The translations under genes and the position numbers were made by a program. Shown here in pieces: positions 37,188-45,732 of a stretch of 64,000 bases of DNA. This stretch comes from an uncultured Kushneria sp. (GTDB lineage: Bacteria > Pseudomonadota > Gammaproteobacteria > Pseudomonadales > Halomonadaceae), in the NCBI RefSeq assembly GCF_947497025.1, contig NZ_CANMFC010000005.1:248001-312000 (forward strand). The letters are read 5' to 3'. The notes below the pieces were generated by a model, which worked only from the letters and a program-made list of their open reading frames with translations, was not told where the DNA came from and did no database searches. The number at the start of each line of letters is the position of its first letter. Position 1 is the stretch's first letter.

Positions 37188-38249
37188 ATGGAACTGATCA
37201 GAGGTTTACATAATCTACGCCCCCGGCACCGGGGCAGTGTTGTCACCATCGGCAACTTCGATGGGGTCCATCGTGGTCATCAGGCCATTCTGGATCAGTT
37301 GAAGGCACATGCCCGGGCGCATGACCTGCCGGCCGTGGTCGTGGTATTCGAGCCTCAGCCACGCGAATATTTCTCCGGTGATCAGGCGCCGCCCCGGCTG
37401 ACCCGACTGAGTGACAAGGTGCGCCTGCTGGGTCAGTACGGAGCGGATCGGGTGCTGTGCCTGCCCTTTAATCGCCGCCTGCGCGAACTGTCGGCCCGCG
37501 AATTCGTGGATCGCGTGCTGATCCAGGGGCTGGGCGTTCGCCATCTGGTGGTGGGCGATGATTTTCGCTTTGGCTGTGATCGTGCCGGAGATTTTGATCT
37601 GCTCAAAACGCTTGGCGAGCAGGCCGGCTTTTCGGTCGAGCACACGCGTACCTTTCAGACTGGGGGGGAGCGGGTATCGAGCACCCGCGTGCGTACCCTG
37701 CTTGCCTCGGGCAATTTCGAGCAGGCCGAGCAGCTTCTGGGGCGTCCCTTCAGTCTGGAAGGCCGGGTGGTGAAGGACCGCCAGCTTGGTCGTACCATTG
37801 GCGTGCCCACGGCCAATCTGCCCATGCTGCCGGGCCCGCTGATACTGCGCGGGGTCATGGCGGCCATGACCCGGCTCGAGGATGGCCGTGAGGTGCCCGG
37901 GGTGCTCAATATTGGCTGGCGACCCACGGTTGGGGCGGATCGACCGGTTCTGGAAGTGCATCTTTTCGATCTTGATGAGTCCCTTTATGGACAGCGCCTG
38001 ATCGTCATGCCCTGCGCCAGACTGCGGGGCGAAGAGACCTTTGCTTCTGTCGATGAACTCAAGCGCCGCATTCATCTGGATATCGATCAGGCGCGCGACT
38101 ATTTCCAGCAACACGCTTTCCAGCAGCACGCTTCTGACGGCCCGGGTGCCTCGCCCGACGCAGAAGGGGTGGATGCATCATTGCCTTCCTGCCGCTATCC
38201 CATGGCCTCGGCGCCACTGGCGGCGGAACGCAGCAAACATGAACAGTGA
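37188..38249 (+). CDS. ribF: Bifunctional riboflavin kinase/FAD synthetase, with C-terminal tail
   Basis: 353 residues, about 40 longer than usual. RibF converts riboflavin to FMN and FMN to FAD. The adenylyltransferase domain starts [15 protein letters not shown] (HxGH type motif) and the kinase domain has [11 protein letters not shown] and [10 protein letters not shown]. The excess is a low-complexity tail after the last kinase helix, beginning with [11 protein letters not shown], encoded by a 15-base imperfect tandem repeat. A TATAAT at 37151-37156 precedes it. The stop TGA sits 17 bases before the ileS ATG. Confidence 0.96.
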   Translation: MELIRGLHNLRPRHRGSVVTIGNFDGVHRGHQAILDQLKAHARAHDLPAVVVVFEPQPREYFSGDQAPPRLTRLSDKVRLLGQYGADRVLCLPFNRRLRELSAREFVDRVLIQGLGVRHLVVGDDFRFGCDRAGDFDLLKTLGEQAGFSVEHTRTFQTGGERVSSTRVRTLLASGNFEQAEQLLGRPFSLEGRVVKDRQLGRTIGVPTANLPMLPGPLILRGVMAAMTRLEDGREVPGVLNIGWRPTVGADRPVLEVHLFDLDESLYGQRLIVMPCARLRGEETFASVDELKRRIHLDIDQARDYFQQHAFQQHASDGPGASPDAEGVDASLPSCRYPMASAPLAAERSKHEQ

Positions 38250-38266
38250 CGGCTGACCATCAGGTT

Positions 38267-41101
38267 ATGAGCGACTACAAGCATACGTTGAATCTGCCCC
38301 ATACCGATTTCCCCATGCGCGGCATGCTGCCCAAACAGGAGCCGGGTCGGGTCTCGCAGTGGCAGGACATGAATCTGTACCAGCGCCTGCGTGAAGCGCG
38401 CGCCGGTGCCCCCCTGTTCGTGCTGCATGATGGCCCTCCCTATGCCAACGGCAGCATTCACATTGGGCATGCGCTCAACAAGATTCTCAAGGACATCATC
38501 GTCAAGTCGAAGAACCTGGCAGGCTTTGATGCGCCTTATGTGCCGGGCTGGGACTGTCACGGGTTGCCCATCGAGCACCGGGTGGAAACCACCCATGGCA
38601 AGCATCTGGAACCCGAGAAGGCGCGGGCGCTGTGCCGCGAATATGCCGGTGCCCAGATCGAGACCCAGCTGGCCGATTTTGTTCGACTGGGCGTGATTGG
38701 TGACTGGGAACATCCCTATCGCACCATGGATTACGTCAACGAAGCCGGCGAGATCCGGGCGCTGGCCGACATGGTCGAGACAGGGTTCGTCTTCAAGGGA
38801 CTCAAGCCGGTCAACTGGTGTTTTGACTGTGGCTCGGCACTGGCCGAGGCCGAAGTGGAGTATCAGGACAAGCAGTCCGATGCCATTGATGTGGCCTTTC
38901 CGGTGGAAGATGCCGACAGGCTGGCAGAGGCCTTTGGCCTTGAAGCGCTGGCAAGACCGGCCGCAGCGGTCATCTGGACGACCACGCCCTGGACCATCCC
39001 CGCCAACCAGGCGCTCAACGTGCATCCGGACTTCACCTATGCACTGGTCGATACCGGTGAGCGTTTGCTGGTGATGGCTGAAGCGCTGGTCGAAAGCTCT
39101 CTGGAGCGCTTTGGCCTGAGCGGTGAAGTGATCGCCACGACCGCGGGTAAATCGCTGGAGCTGATCAACTTCCGTCATCCCTTTTATGATCGTCTGTCAC
39201 CGGTCTATCTGGCTGACTATGTCGAGTCCGAAATCGGCAGCACGGGTATCGTTCACTCGGCCCCGTCCTACGGCGTGGATGACTTCAACACCTGCCGCGC
39301 CCATGGCATGAGCTTTGACGAGATGCTCAACCCGGTGCAGGGCAACGGCGTCTATGTTGATGATCTGCCGTTTTTTGGCGGCCAGATGATCTGGAAAGCC
39401 AACCCGAACATCATCGAAAAGCTCGGGGAAGTCGGCGCGCTGATGGCGCACAAGCCCATCACGCACAGCTACATGCACTGCTGGCGCCACAAGTCCCCGG
39501 TGATCTATCGCGCCACCGCACAGTGGTTTGTGGGCATGGATATCCAGGGCCGGGAGGGCAAAACGCTTCGCGAGCTTGCCCTTGAGGGCATCGAGGCTAC
39601 CCGGTTCACACCGGGCTGGGGCAAGGCACGTCTGCACAGCATGATCGCCAATCGTCCGGACTGGTGTATTTCGCGTCAGCGTAACTGGGGCGTGCCGATT
39701 CCGTTCTTTTTGCACAAGCAGACCGGTGAGCTGCATCCGCGCACCGTCGAACTCATGGAAGAAGTGGCCCGGCGCGTCGAGAAAGAGGGCATTGATGCCT
39801 GGTTCCGTCTCGACCCGACCGAGCTTCTTGGCAATGAGGCCAATGATTATGAGAAGGTGATGGATACGCTGGATGTCTGGTTTGACTCCGGCACCACCCA
39901 CCGTCATGTGCTGCGCGGCTCGCATCCTCAGGGCCATGACAGCGGCCCGCTGGCTGATCTGTATCTTGAAGGGTCGGATCAGCATCGCGGCTGGTTCCAC
40001 TCCTCGCTTTTGACCGGCGCGGCGATCGACGGTCATGCGCCGTATCGTCAGCTGCTGACCCACGGTTTCACAGTGGACGCACAGGGACGCAAGCAGTCGA
40101 AATCACTGGGCAACGTGGTGGCACCGCAGACGGTCATGGACAAGCTTGGTGCCGACATTCTACGCCTGTGGGTCGCCTCGACCGACTACTCGGGCGAGAT
40201 GGCAGTGTCTGACGAGATTCTCAAGCGTACCGCCGATGTGTACCGTCGCATTCGCAATACCTCGCGCTTTTTGCTGAGCAACCTCAACGGCTTTGACCCG
40301 AAGCGCGATATGGTGGCGTTTGACGACATGATTGCGCTGGATCGCTGGGTCATTGATCGTGCAGTGCTTTTGCAGGCACGCATCGAAAAGGCCTTCGAGG
40401 AGTATCGCTTCCGCGACGTCTACCAGCAGGTGCACGATTTCTGCGCCCGCGACCTGGGCGGTTTCTATCTGGACATCATCAAGGATCGCCAATACACCAC
40501 CCAGGCTGATTCGCTGGCCCGCCGCAGCTGCCAGAGTGCGCTCTATCACGTGATCGAGGCGCTGTCGCGCTGGATCGCGCCGATCCTCTCGTTTACGGCC
40601 GAGGAGATCTTTGAGCATATTCCCGGCGAACACGGCGACAGCGTGTTGCTGGAGACCTGGTACGAAGGCCTTGTCACACTGCCGGAAGACGCCGACATGG
40701 GGCGTGCGTTCTGGGATCGCGTGATCGAGGTCAAGCAGGCGGTCAACAAGCAGCTCGAGGACGCTCGTAATGAGGGCATCATCAAGGGCGCGCTGGACAG
40801 TGAAGTCACCCTGTATGTGGACAATGAACTCCATGCGCTGCTGGCTCGTTTCGAGGATGAGCTGCGCTTTGTGCTGATCACCTCCGAGGCCACGCTGGCG
40901 CCGCTGTCGGCAGGCAGCGATGCACGTACGACCGAGCTTGATGGCCTGAAGGTCGCCATTCGCCTGAGCGAGTTTGACAAGGATGAGCGCAGCTGGGAGC
41001 GCCGTGCCGACGTGGGTGCCAATCCGGACCATCCGACGCTGTCGGCGCGCTCGATTGCCAATCTGCCGGGCGGTCCCGGTGAGGTGCGTCGTTATGCCTA
41101 A
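38267..41101 (+). CDS. ileS: Isoleucyl-tRNA synthetase, without the C-terminal zinc cysteines
   Basis: 944 residues. It charges tRNA-Ile and edits valine. The HIGH motif ([11 protein letters not shown]) lies near residue 68, the editing domain follows ([12 protein letters not shown]), and the second class I motif reads KQSKS ([10 protein letters not shown]) instead of KMSKS. The C-terminus aligns with the family to the last residue ([14 protein letters not shown]...GEVRRYA), but the four cysteines that bind structural zinc in E. coli are Asp, Ser, Ser, Ser here (KDERSWE and LSARSI). ATG 38267 is chosen; a GTG at 38246 overlaps the ribF stop. lspA overlaps the 3' end by eight bases. Confidence 0.97.
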   Translation: MSDYKHTLNLPHTDFPMRGMLPKQEPGRVSQWQDMNLYQRLREARAGAPLFVLHDGPPYANGSIHIGHALNKILKDIIVKSKNLAGFDAPYVPGWDCHGLPIEHRVETTHGKHLEPEKARALCREYAGAQIETQLADFVRLGVIGDWEHPYRTMDYVNEAGEIRALADMVETGFVFKGLKPVNWCFDCGSALAEAEVEYQDKQSDAIDVAFPVEDADRLAEAFGLEALARPAAAVIWTTTPWTIPANQALNVHPDFTYALVDTGERLLVMAEALVESSLERFGLSGEVIATTAGKSLELINFRHPFYDRLSPVYLADYVESEIGSTGIVHSAPSYGVDDFNTCRAHGMSFDEMLNPVQGNGVYVDDLPFFGGQMIWKANPNIIEKLGEVGALMAHKPITHSYMHCWRHKSPVIYRATAQWFVGMDIQGREGKTLRELALEGIEATRFTPGWGKARLHSMIANRPDWCISRQRNWGVPIPFFLHKQTGELHPRTVELMEEVARRVEKEGIDAWFRLDPTELLGNEANDYEKVMDTLDVWFDSGTTHRHVLRGSHPQGHDSGPLADLYLEGSDQHRGWFHSSLLTGAAIDGHAPYRQLLTHGFTVDAQGRKQSKSLGNVVAPQTVMDKLGADILRLWVASTDYSGEMAVSDEILKRTADVYRRIRNTSRFLLSNLNGFDPKRDMVAFDDMIALDRWVIDRAVLLQARIEKAFEEYRFRDVYQQVHDFCARDLGGFYLDIIKDRQYTTQADSLARRSCQSALYHVIEALSRWIAPILSFTAEEIFEHIPGEHGDSVLLETWYEGLVTLPEDADMGRAFWDRVIEVKQAVNKQLEDARNEGIIKGALDSEVTLYVDNELHALLARFEDELRFVLITSEATLAPLSAGSDARTTELDGLKVAIRLSEFDKDERSWERRADVGANPDHPTLSARSIANLPGGPGEVRRYA

Positions 41102-41621
41102 GGGGCAATACGCGCATGCGCGCTATACGCTGCGCTGGTGGTGGCTGTCACTGGTCGTCATCGTTCTGGACCTGGGCGCCAAGGCGTGGGCCAGCATGTC
41201 GCTTGCCTACGCGCGCCCGGTCGAGGTGTTGCCGTTTTTCAACCTGACGCTTTTGCACAATACCGGGGCGGCCTTCAGCTTTCTGTCGGAGCATGCCGGC
41301 TGGCAGCGCTGGCTTTTTTCCCTGATCGCTGTCGGCGCCGTCATCGCGCTGAGTATCTGGCTGGCCCGCCTTGAGCGCCATGACCGGCTCAACCAGGCGT
41401 CGATCTCGCTGATTATCGGCGGCGCCATCGGCAATCTTTTTGATCGTGTGGTTCACGGTTACGTGGTGGATTTTCTATCCTTTCACTGGCAGGGGTGGTA
41501 TTACCCGGCCTTTAATCTGGCGGATACGGCCATCACGCTGGGTGCCGTGGGCATTATCATCGCCTCGTTCAAGCGTGATAAAAGGGACACTTCACCAGCG
41601 GAGCGTCATCATGACGGATAA
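41094..41621 (+). CDS. lspA: Lipoprotein signal peptidase (signal peptidase II)
   Basis: 175 residues with four membrane helices. It cleaves prolipoproteins after lipid attachment, so it matures lipoproteins such as the BamD encoded at 54 kb. The catalytic aspartates are in [11 protein letters not shown] and [10 protein letters not shown]. The ATG lies inside the last codons of ileS, and its own stop lies inside the first codons of fkpB, so the three are translationally linked. Confidence 0.97.
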   Translation: MPKGQYAHARYTLRWWWLSLVVIVLDLGAKAWASMSLAYARPVEVLPFFNLTLLHNTGAAFSFLSEHAGWQRWLFSLIAVGAVIALSIWLARLERHDRLNQASISLIIGGAIGNLFDRVVHGYVVDFLSFHWQGWYYPAFNLADTAITLGAVGIIIASFKRDKRDTSPAERHHDG

Positions 41622-42096
41622 GTCTGTAGGGCAGGGCGACAGCGATGCAGCGCTGGTCGCCGATGACAACATGACGATCGCCATCCATTTTACCCTGCGG
41701 CTGGAAGATGGCACCGAGGTGGATACCACTCGTGACAAGCGTCAGGCCGAGTTTGTCTTCGGCGACGGCAATCTACCACCCGGTTTTGAAAAGCCGATCC
41801 GGGGCATGCGAGTGGGGGAAACCCGCACAAGCGATGTGGCGCCGGAACACGCCTTTGGCCCCTGGAATCCTCAGAACGTGCAGATGCTCAAGCGTGCGGA
41901 TTTCGAGGATCAGGAGGCGCTCGAAAAGGGCGTGGTCATGTCCTTTGCCGATCCGGCCGGTGGGGGCGAGCTGCCCGGGGTCATCAAATCGGTGGATGAG
42001 CGCCAGGTGGAGGTGGATTTTAACCATCCGCTGGCGGGACGCACTCTGACCTTTGAAGTCGAAGTGCTCAATATCACGCCCGCCACGACCCACTGA
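41611..42096 (+). CDS. fkpB: FKBP-type peptidyl-prolyl cis-trans isomerase (SlpA/FkpB)
   Basis: 161 residues. The FKBP fold begins MTIAIHFTLRLEDGTEVDTT, and the flap insertion of the SlyD/SlpA type is present (EHAFGPWNPQNVQ). There is no histidine-rich tail like SlyD, so SlpA/FkpB is the better name. It is a cytoplasmic foldase/chaperone. GGAG precedes ATG 41611, which overlaps the lspA stop. The gene is part of the conserved ileS-lspA-fkpB-ispH set. Confidence 0.95.
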   Translation: MTDKSVGQGDSDAALVADDNMTIAIHFTLRLEDGTEVDTTRDKRQAEFVFGDGNLPPGFEKPIRGMRVGETRTSDVAPEHAFGPWNPQNVQMLKRADFEDQEALEKGVVMSFADPAGGGELPGVIKSVDERQVEVDFNHPLAGRTLTFEVEVLNITPATTH

Positions 42097-42107
42097 CAGC
42101 ATTTCAT

Positions 42108-42129
42108 GATGGGATCCGCCGATCCCATC
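42108..42129 (+). terminator. Hairpin between fkpB and ispH
   Basis: GATGGGATC-CGCC-GATCCCATC, a perfect 9-bp stem and tetraloop 12 bases after fkpB. There is no T-run, so it may attenuate or protect the message rather than end it. Confidence 0.5.
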
Positions 42130-42193
42130 GCCGTTCGCCCATCAGCGCCTTGATGTGCGACACTGACACCATTATTCAACAGCGAGGTGGCCC

Positions 42194-43147
42194 ATGCAGA
42201 TCAGGCTGGCCAATCCACGTGGTTTCTGTGCAGGCGTTGATCGCGCCATCGATATCGTCAATCGGGCGCTCGATGTGTTCGGTGCGCCGATTTATGTCCG
42301 TCACGAAGTGGTTCATAACCGCTACGTGGTGGAGACACTGCGCGAGCGCGGTGCCATCTTTGTCGAGGAGCTTGATGCCATCCCCGACGACAACATTGTC
42401 ATCTTTTCGGCGCATGGCGTGTCGCGTGCCGTGCAGCAGGAAGCCGAGCGCCGCGGTCTGCGCATCTTTGATGCGACCTGCCCGCTGGTGACCAAGGTCC
42501 ATATGGAAGTGCTGCGCTACGCCAGGCGTGGACGTGAGTGCATTCTGATCGGCCACGCCGGGCATCCGGAAGTCGAAGGCACCATGGGGCGTTATGACGA
42601 AAGCTACGGCGGCGCCATCTATCTGGTCGAAGATGAAGCGGATGCTCGTGCGTTGAAGGTCAAGGACCCCGAAAATCTGTCCTTTGTGACCCAGACAACG
42701 CTGTCGATGGATGACACTTCAAAGGTCATCGATGCCCTAAGGGAAACCTTCCCGGCCATTCAGGGGCCGCGCAAGGATGACATCTGTTACGCCACCCAGA
42801 ATCGTCAGGACGCCGTGCGCGAGCTGGCCGAGCAGTGTGACGTTCTGCTGGTGGTCGGCAGTGCCAACAGCTCGAATTCCAATCGCCTGGCCGAGCTGGC
42901 CGAGCGCATGGGGACGCCGGCCTGGTTGATCGATGACGCTCGGTCGATGCAGGGCGAGTGGTTTGAAAACTGTCAAACTGTGGGTGTGACCGCCGGGGCC
43001 AGTGCGCCTGAGGTGCTGGTCAGAGGCGTGATCGATCGTCTCAAGGAGCTGGGCGGTCAGGAGCCCGAAGAGCTTGCCGGGCGTGAGGAGACCATTACCT
43101 TCTCCATGCCGAAGGAGCTGCGCGAGAAGGTGATCGTCAGCGCCTGA
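42194..43147 (+). CDS. ispH: 4-hydroxy-3-methylbut-2-enyl diphosphate reductase
   Basis: 317 residues, standard length. The last enzyme of the MEP pathway reduces HMBPP to IPP and DMAPP using a [4Fe-4S] cluster. The three cluster cysteines are in [21 protein letters not shown] and [10 protein letters not shown] region/CYATQNRQ; catalytic glutamate lies in TQTTLS-flanked central part. It feeds the isoprenoid users ispB and crtZ of this window. crtZ starts 19 bases downstream and is probably cotranscribed. Confidence 0.97.
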   Translation: MQIRLANPRGFCAGVDRAIDIVNRALDVFGAPIYVRHEVVHNRYVVETLRERGAIFVEELDAIPDDNIVIFSAHGVSRAVQQEAERRGLRIFDATCPLVTKVHMEVLRYARRGRECILIGHAGHPEVEGTMGRYDESYGGAIYLVEDEADARALKVKDPENLSFVTQTTLSMDDTSKVIDALRETFPAIQGPRKDDICYATQNRQDAVRELAEQCDVLLVVGSANSSNSNRLAELAERMGTPAWLIDDARSMQGEWFENCQTVGVTAGASAPEVLVRGVIDRLKELGGQEPEELAGREETITFSMPKELREKVIVSA

Positions 43148-43166
43148 CATCCATTGGGAGGCCTGT

Positions 43167-43640
43167 ATGGGAGATCTGCTGCTCTGGGTGATGCTGTTTG
43201 TGCTGGCGTTTGCCGGCATGGAGTTCGTGGCCTGGTTTACGCATCGCTACATCATGCACGGCTTTCTGTGGTGCTGGCATCGTTCACATCACAGCGAGCG
43301 CCACGGGCGCTTTGAGCTTAACGACCTGTTTGCGGTCTTTTTTGCACTGCCCTCGGTGGTATTGATTTACAATGGGCTCAATGGCCATGCCTTCCAGCTT
43401 GCACTGGGGCTGGGCATTGCCGCCTACGGACTGGTCTATTTCATGTTTCATGATGGGCTGGTGCATCGGCGTTTCCCGGTCCCCTTCAGTCGCCGCCAGC
43501 ACTTCTGGAAAAAGCGTATTCAGGCTCACCGCATGCATCACGCAGTGGAGACGAAGGAAGGCGCCGTTTCCTTCGGCTTTCTGATCACCAAACCCATCGA
43601 TCGTCTGAAGCGTGAGCTGGCTACCCGACGCCGGCCCTGA
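43167..43640 (+). CDS. crtZ: Beta-carotene hydroxylase (CrtZ type)
   Basis: 157 residues. A membrane di-iron hydroxylase of the fatty-acid-hydroxylase superfamily. All histidine boxes are in place: THRYIMHG, HRSHHSE, FHDGLVH and AHRMHHAV; the stretches FELNDLFAVFFA and KEGAVSFGFL follow CrtZ closely. CrtZ adds the 3-hydroxyl to beta-carotene rings, giving zeaxanthin. No other carotenoid gene (crtE, crtB, crtI, crtY) is in the window. It follows ispH at 19 bases with GGGAGG before the ATG, and a 10-bp hairpin closes the unit. Confidence 0.88.
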   Translation: MGDLLLWVMLFVLAFAGMEFVAWFTHRYIMHGFLWCWHRSHHSERHGRFELNDLFAVFFALPSVVLIYNGLNGHAFQLALGLGIAAYGLVYFMFHDGLVHRRFPVPFSRRQHFWKKRIQAHRMHHAVETKEGAVSFGFLITKPIDRLKRELATRRRP

Positions 43641-43652
43641 GCTGTTCGCTTT

Positions 43653-43682
43653 CGCCTGCTTCGATCCTCGTTGAAGCAGGCG
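43653..43682 (+). terminator. Hairpin after crtZ
   Basis: CGCCTGCTTC (43653-43662) and GAAGCAGGCG (43673-43682): a perfect 10-bp stem with a 10-base loop, 13 bases past the stop, with only a weak pyrimidine run after it. Confidence 0.6.
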
Positions 43683-43746
43683 CCTCTCGTCTCAAGTTAT
43701 GACACGATCATGCCGATAGGAGCGCTGTTCAGCGCCCGGATTCGAC

Positions 43747-44328
43747 ATGATGTTTCATACGTGTATGCCCGCCCAGCGCGGCTTTTCCCTGCTGGAAGTC
43801 CTGGTTGCCATGGTGGTGCTGAGTCTTGGCGCCATGGGGGTCATGGGCCTTGTATTGCATGCCCAGCAGGCCAATGAGCAGGCCCTGCAGCGTGGCCGCG
43901 CCACGCTGCTGGTCAACGACATGCTGGAGCGATTGCGCGCCAATGCTACTCGTGAGGCGATGGCCGTCTACAACGTCGGGGAGCGTGCGAATGCCCCCAT
44001 CGGTGATCAACAGCAGCAGGGTGGCGGTGGCAGTGATTGCCGGCAGGTGAACTGCAACAGTCAGGCACTGGCACGCTTTGATCTCGCCGACTGGGAGCAT
44101 CAACTCATGCAGGCGCAGGGTGAGCACCGCCGCCTTGATGGTCTGCCGCAGGCCCATGCCTGCATCAGTGTCACGACGCAGGCGCAGCGGTTCGATGCCA
44201 CCGTCACGCTGGCCTGGCACGGTACCGGCATGGGTCATCATGGCGATGAGATCTGTGGCAGTGCCGACATTACCAGCGCCCGTCAGAGCGTCACCGCCAG
44301 CAGCCGTTATTCCCCGGGCCGCGGCTGA
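43747..44328 (+). CDS. pilV: Type IV pilus minor pilin PilV
   Basis: 193 residues. A short leader ends at the prepilin-peptidase site QRG|FSLLEVLVAMVVLSLGA, with Glu5 present; the hydrophobic helix is followed by a soluble domain with one likely disulfide pair (CRQVNC). PilV is part of the minor-pilin tip complex that primes pilus assembly. The start is uncertain: ATG 43747, 43750 or 43765 all lack a good ribosome-binding site and give leaders of 12, 11 or 6 residues. It opens the pilV-pilW-pilX-pilY1 operon; its stop overlaps pilW (TGATG). Confidence 0.87.
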   Translation: MMFHTCMPAQRGFSLLEVLVAMVVLSLGAMGVMGLVLHAQQANEQALQRGRATLLVNDMLERLRANATREAMAVYNVGERANAPIGDQQQQGGGGSDCRQVNCNSQALARFDLADWEHQLMQAQGEHRRLDGLPQAHACISVTTQAQRFDATVTLAWHGTGMGHHGDEICGSADITSARQSVTASSRYSPGRG

Positions 44329-45242
44329 TGACATTCGCCTCCCCATCTGCGCATGCCCAGCGAGGCGTCACCCTGCTTGAAATGATGATCGCCATGGCGC
44401 TGGGCCTGATGGTGCTCTCTGCCGTGATCGTGCTCTACATGCAGACCGCGCGCACCTTTCAACAGCAGCATGCCATGGCCGACCTGCAGGTCAGAGGGCG
44501 CATGGCTACGCAGCTGCTGGGTGAGGAACTGCGCCGCACCGGGTTCTGGGGCGAGATCATGTCGCCGCGGCGTGATGATGAGTGCCGCAATATAAGCAAG
44601 GCCGTCGAAGTTGCATGTGCCCTGCCGGTCTGGGGCGGCGAGGTCACTCAAGCCAAAGCGCTGGGTCTTGTGCCTCAAAGCGCGGTAACCCCCGCCAGCA
44701 GCCCTTCACGTCCCTCCGCCGTTGTAGCGGTTCGCTACGCCGATCATGGCAACGGTAGTTGCCTGACGCTTGATCCTTCACGACACCTCACCCTCGATCA
44801 GCCCTGTCAGGGCGACTGGCACTATCACGCCGGTATCTACTACCTGCGCATGGTAGATGACGCGTATAGCGGAGAAAGCGTGCCGGCACTCTACGTCAAT
44901 CAGCGCAGCGCATCGGGCAATTACTCCAGCAGTGAAATCGTGCGCCATGTCGACGCGTTTGAGGTGGAGTGGGGACGTGACGACACCGGCGATGGCAGCG
45001 CCAACCGCTTTTATGACAGCGAAACCGTGGCTCAGTGGAAGCCCCAGGACTGGGACCGTGTGGTCGCAGCGCGGCTCTACATGGTGATGCGCAGCGAAAA
45101 AATGGCGCAGCCAATGCCGGCGCGCGAGTTTCTGGTCGCCGGGCGCGCCATTACCTTTGGGTCCGACCACTATCAGCGACGCCTTTTTGTGACCACAGCG
45201 ACGCTGCGCAATGGCCGTCTCAGGGGGGCGTATGGTCTCTGA
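44328..45242 (+). CDS. pilW: Type IV pilus minor pilin PilW
   Basis: 304 residues, the usual size of PilW, which is larger than other minor pilins. The prepilin site is AQRG|VTLLEMMIAMALGLMVLS with Glu5. The soluble part has LRRTGFWGE, a typical PilW segment right after the helix. Together with PilV, PilX and a FimU-type protein it forms the priming complex carrying PilY1. The gene overlaps both neighbours (one base with pilV, eleven with pilX). Confidence 0.9.
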   Translation: MTFASPSAHAQRGVTLLEMMIAMALGLMVLSAVIVLYMQTARTFQQQHAMADLQVRGRMATQLLGEELRRTGFWGEIMSPRRDDECRNISKAVEVACALPVWGGEVTQAKALGLVPQSAVTPASSPSRPSAVVAVRYADHGNGSCLTLDPSRHLTLDQPCQGDWHYHAGIYYLRMVDDAYSGESVPALYVNQRSASGNYSSSEIVRHVDAFEVEWGRDDTGDGSANRFYDSETVAQWKPQDWDRVVAARLYMVMRSEKMAQPMPAREFLVAGRAITFGSDHYQRRLFVTTATLRNGRLRGAYGL

Positions 45243-45732
45243 TCACCGCCAGAGCGGCTTTACGCTGGTCATCGGTCTGATTTTGCTGGCCGCCATGACG
45301 CTGCTGGCCGTCTCGCTGGCCCAGCGCGCGCTGCTGGATACCCGACTGGCGCATTATGCCGAGACCGGTGTGCAGCGCTTTCAACAGCAGGATGGGGAGA
45401 TCGAAACACAGCTGGCAAGACTCGACGCGCTCATGCCGGGCTATCTGACACAGCCCTGCAGCGAAAGCGCGGCGGCCCCTGAGACCGGAACACAGTTGAG
45501 CGTGCAGCGACTGTGTCTGGATGATGATCAGGCGGGGCTTTCAAGTGAAGTACGCGAACAGCTCGAGCGTCGCTATGCCACAAGCCTTGCCGCCCCCGGC
45601 AATCAAACGCTGAAACACTATCGCTATTTCAACCTGCGCGCTGTGCCGGAAGGTTTTGATGCCTCCCGGGATCAGGATCGTGGGATCTATCAGGGCGTGG
45701 TCACGCTCAGTACCGGGGGCGCGGCACCATGA
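45232..45732 (+). CDS. pilX: Type IV pilus minor pilin PilX
   Basis: 166 residues. The prepilin site QSG|FTLVIGLILLAAMTLLAVSL has Ile at position 5 in place of Glu, which is expected: PilX is the GspK-like member that sits at the tip and does not need Glu5. ATG 45232 has GGGGGG/GGCG upstream; a longer frame to 45211 is not needed. The stop overlaps the pilY1 start as ATGA. Confidence 0.87.
   Translation: MVSDHRQSGFTLVIGLILLAAMTLLAVSLAQRALLDTRLAHYAETGVQRFQQQDGEIETQLARLDALMPGYLTQPCSESAAAPETGTQLSVQRLCLDDDQAGLSSEVREQLERRYATSLAAPGNQTLKHYRYFNLRAVPEGFDASRDQDRGIYQGVVTLSTGGAAP

Noticed and set aside
39197-41032. Two long frames antisense to ileS (288 and 290 codons)
   Set aside because: They arise from GC-rich codon use in ileS; no ribosome-binding sites or recognisable domains.
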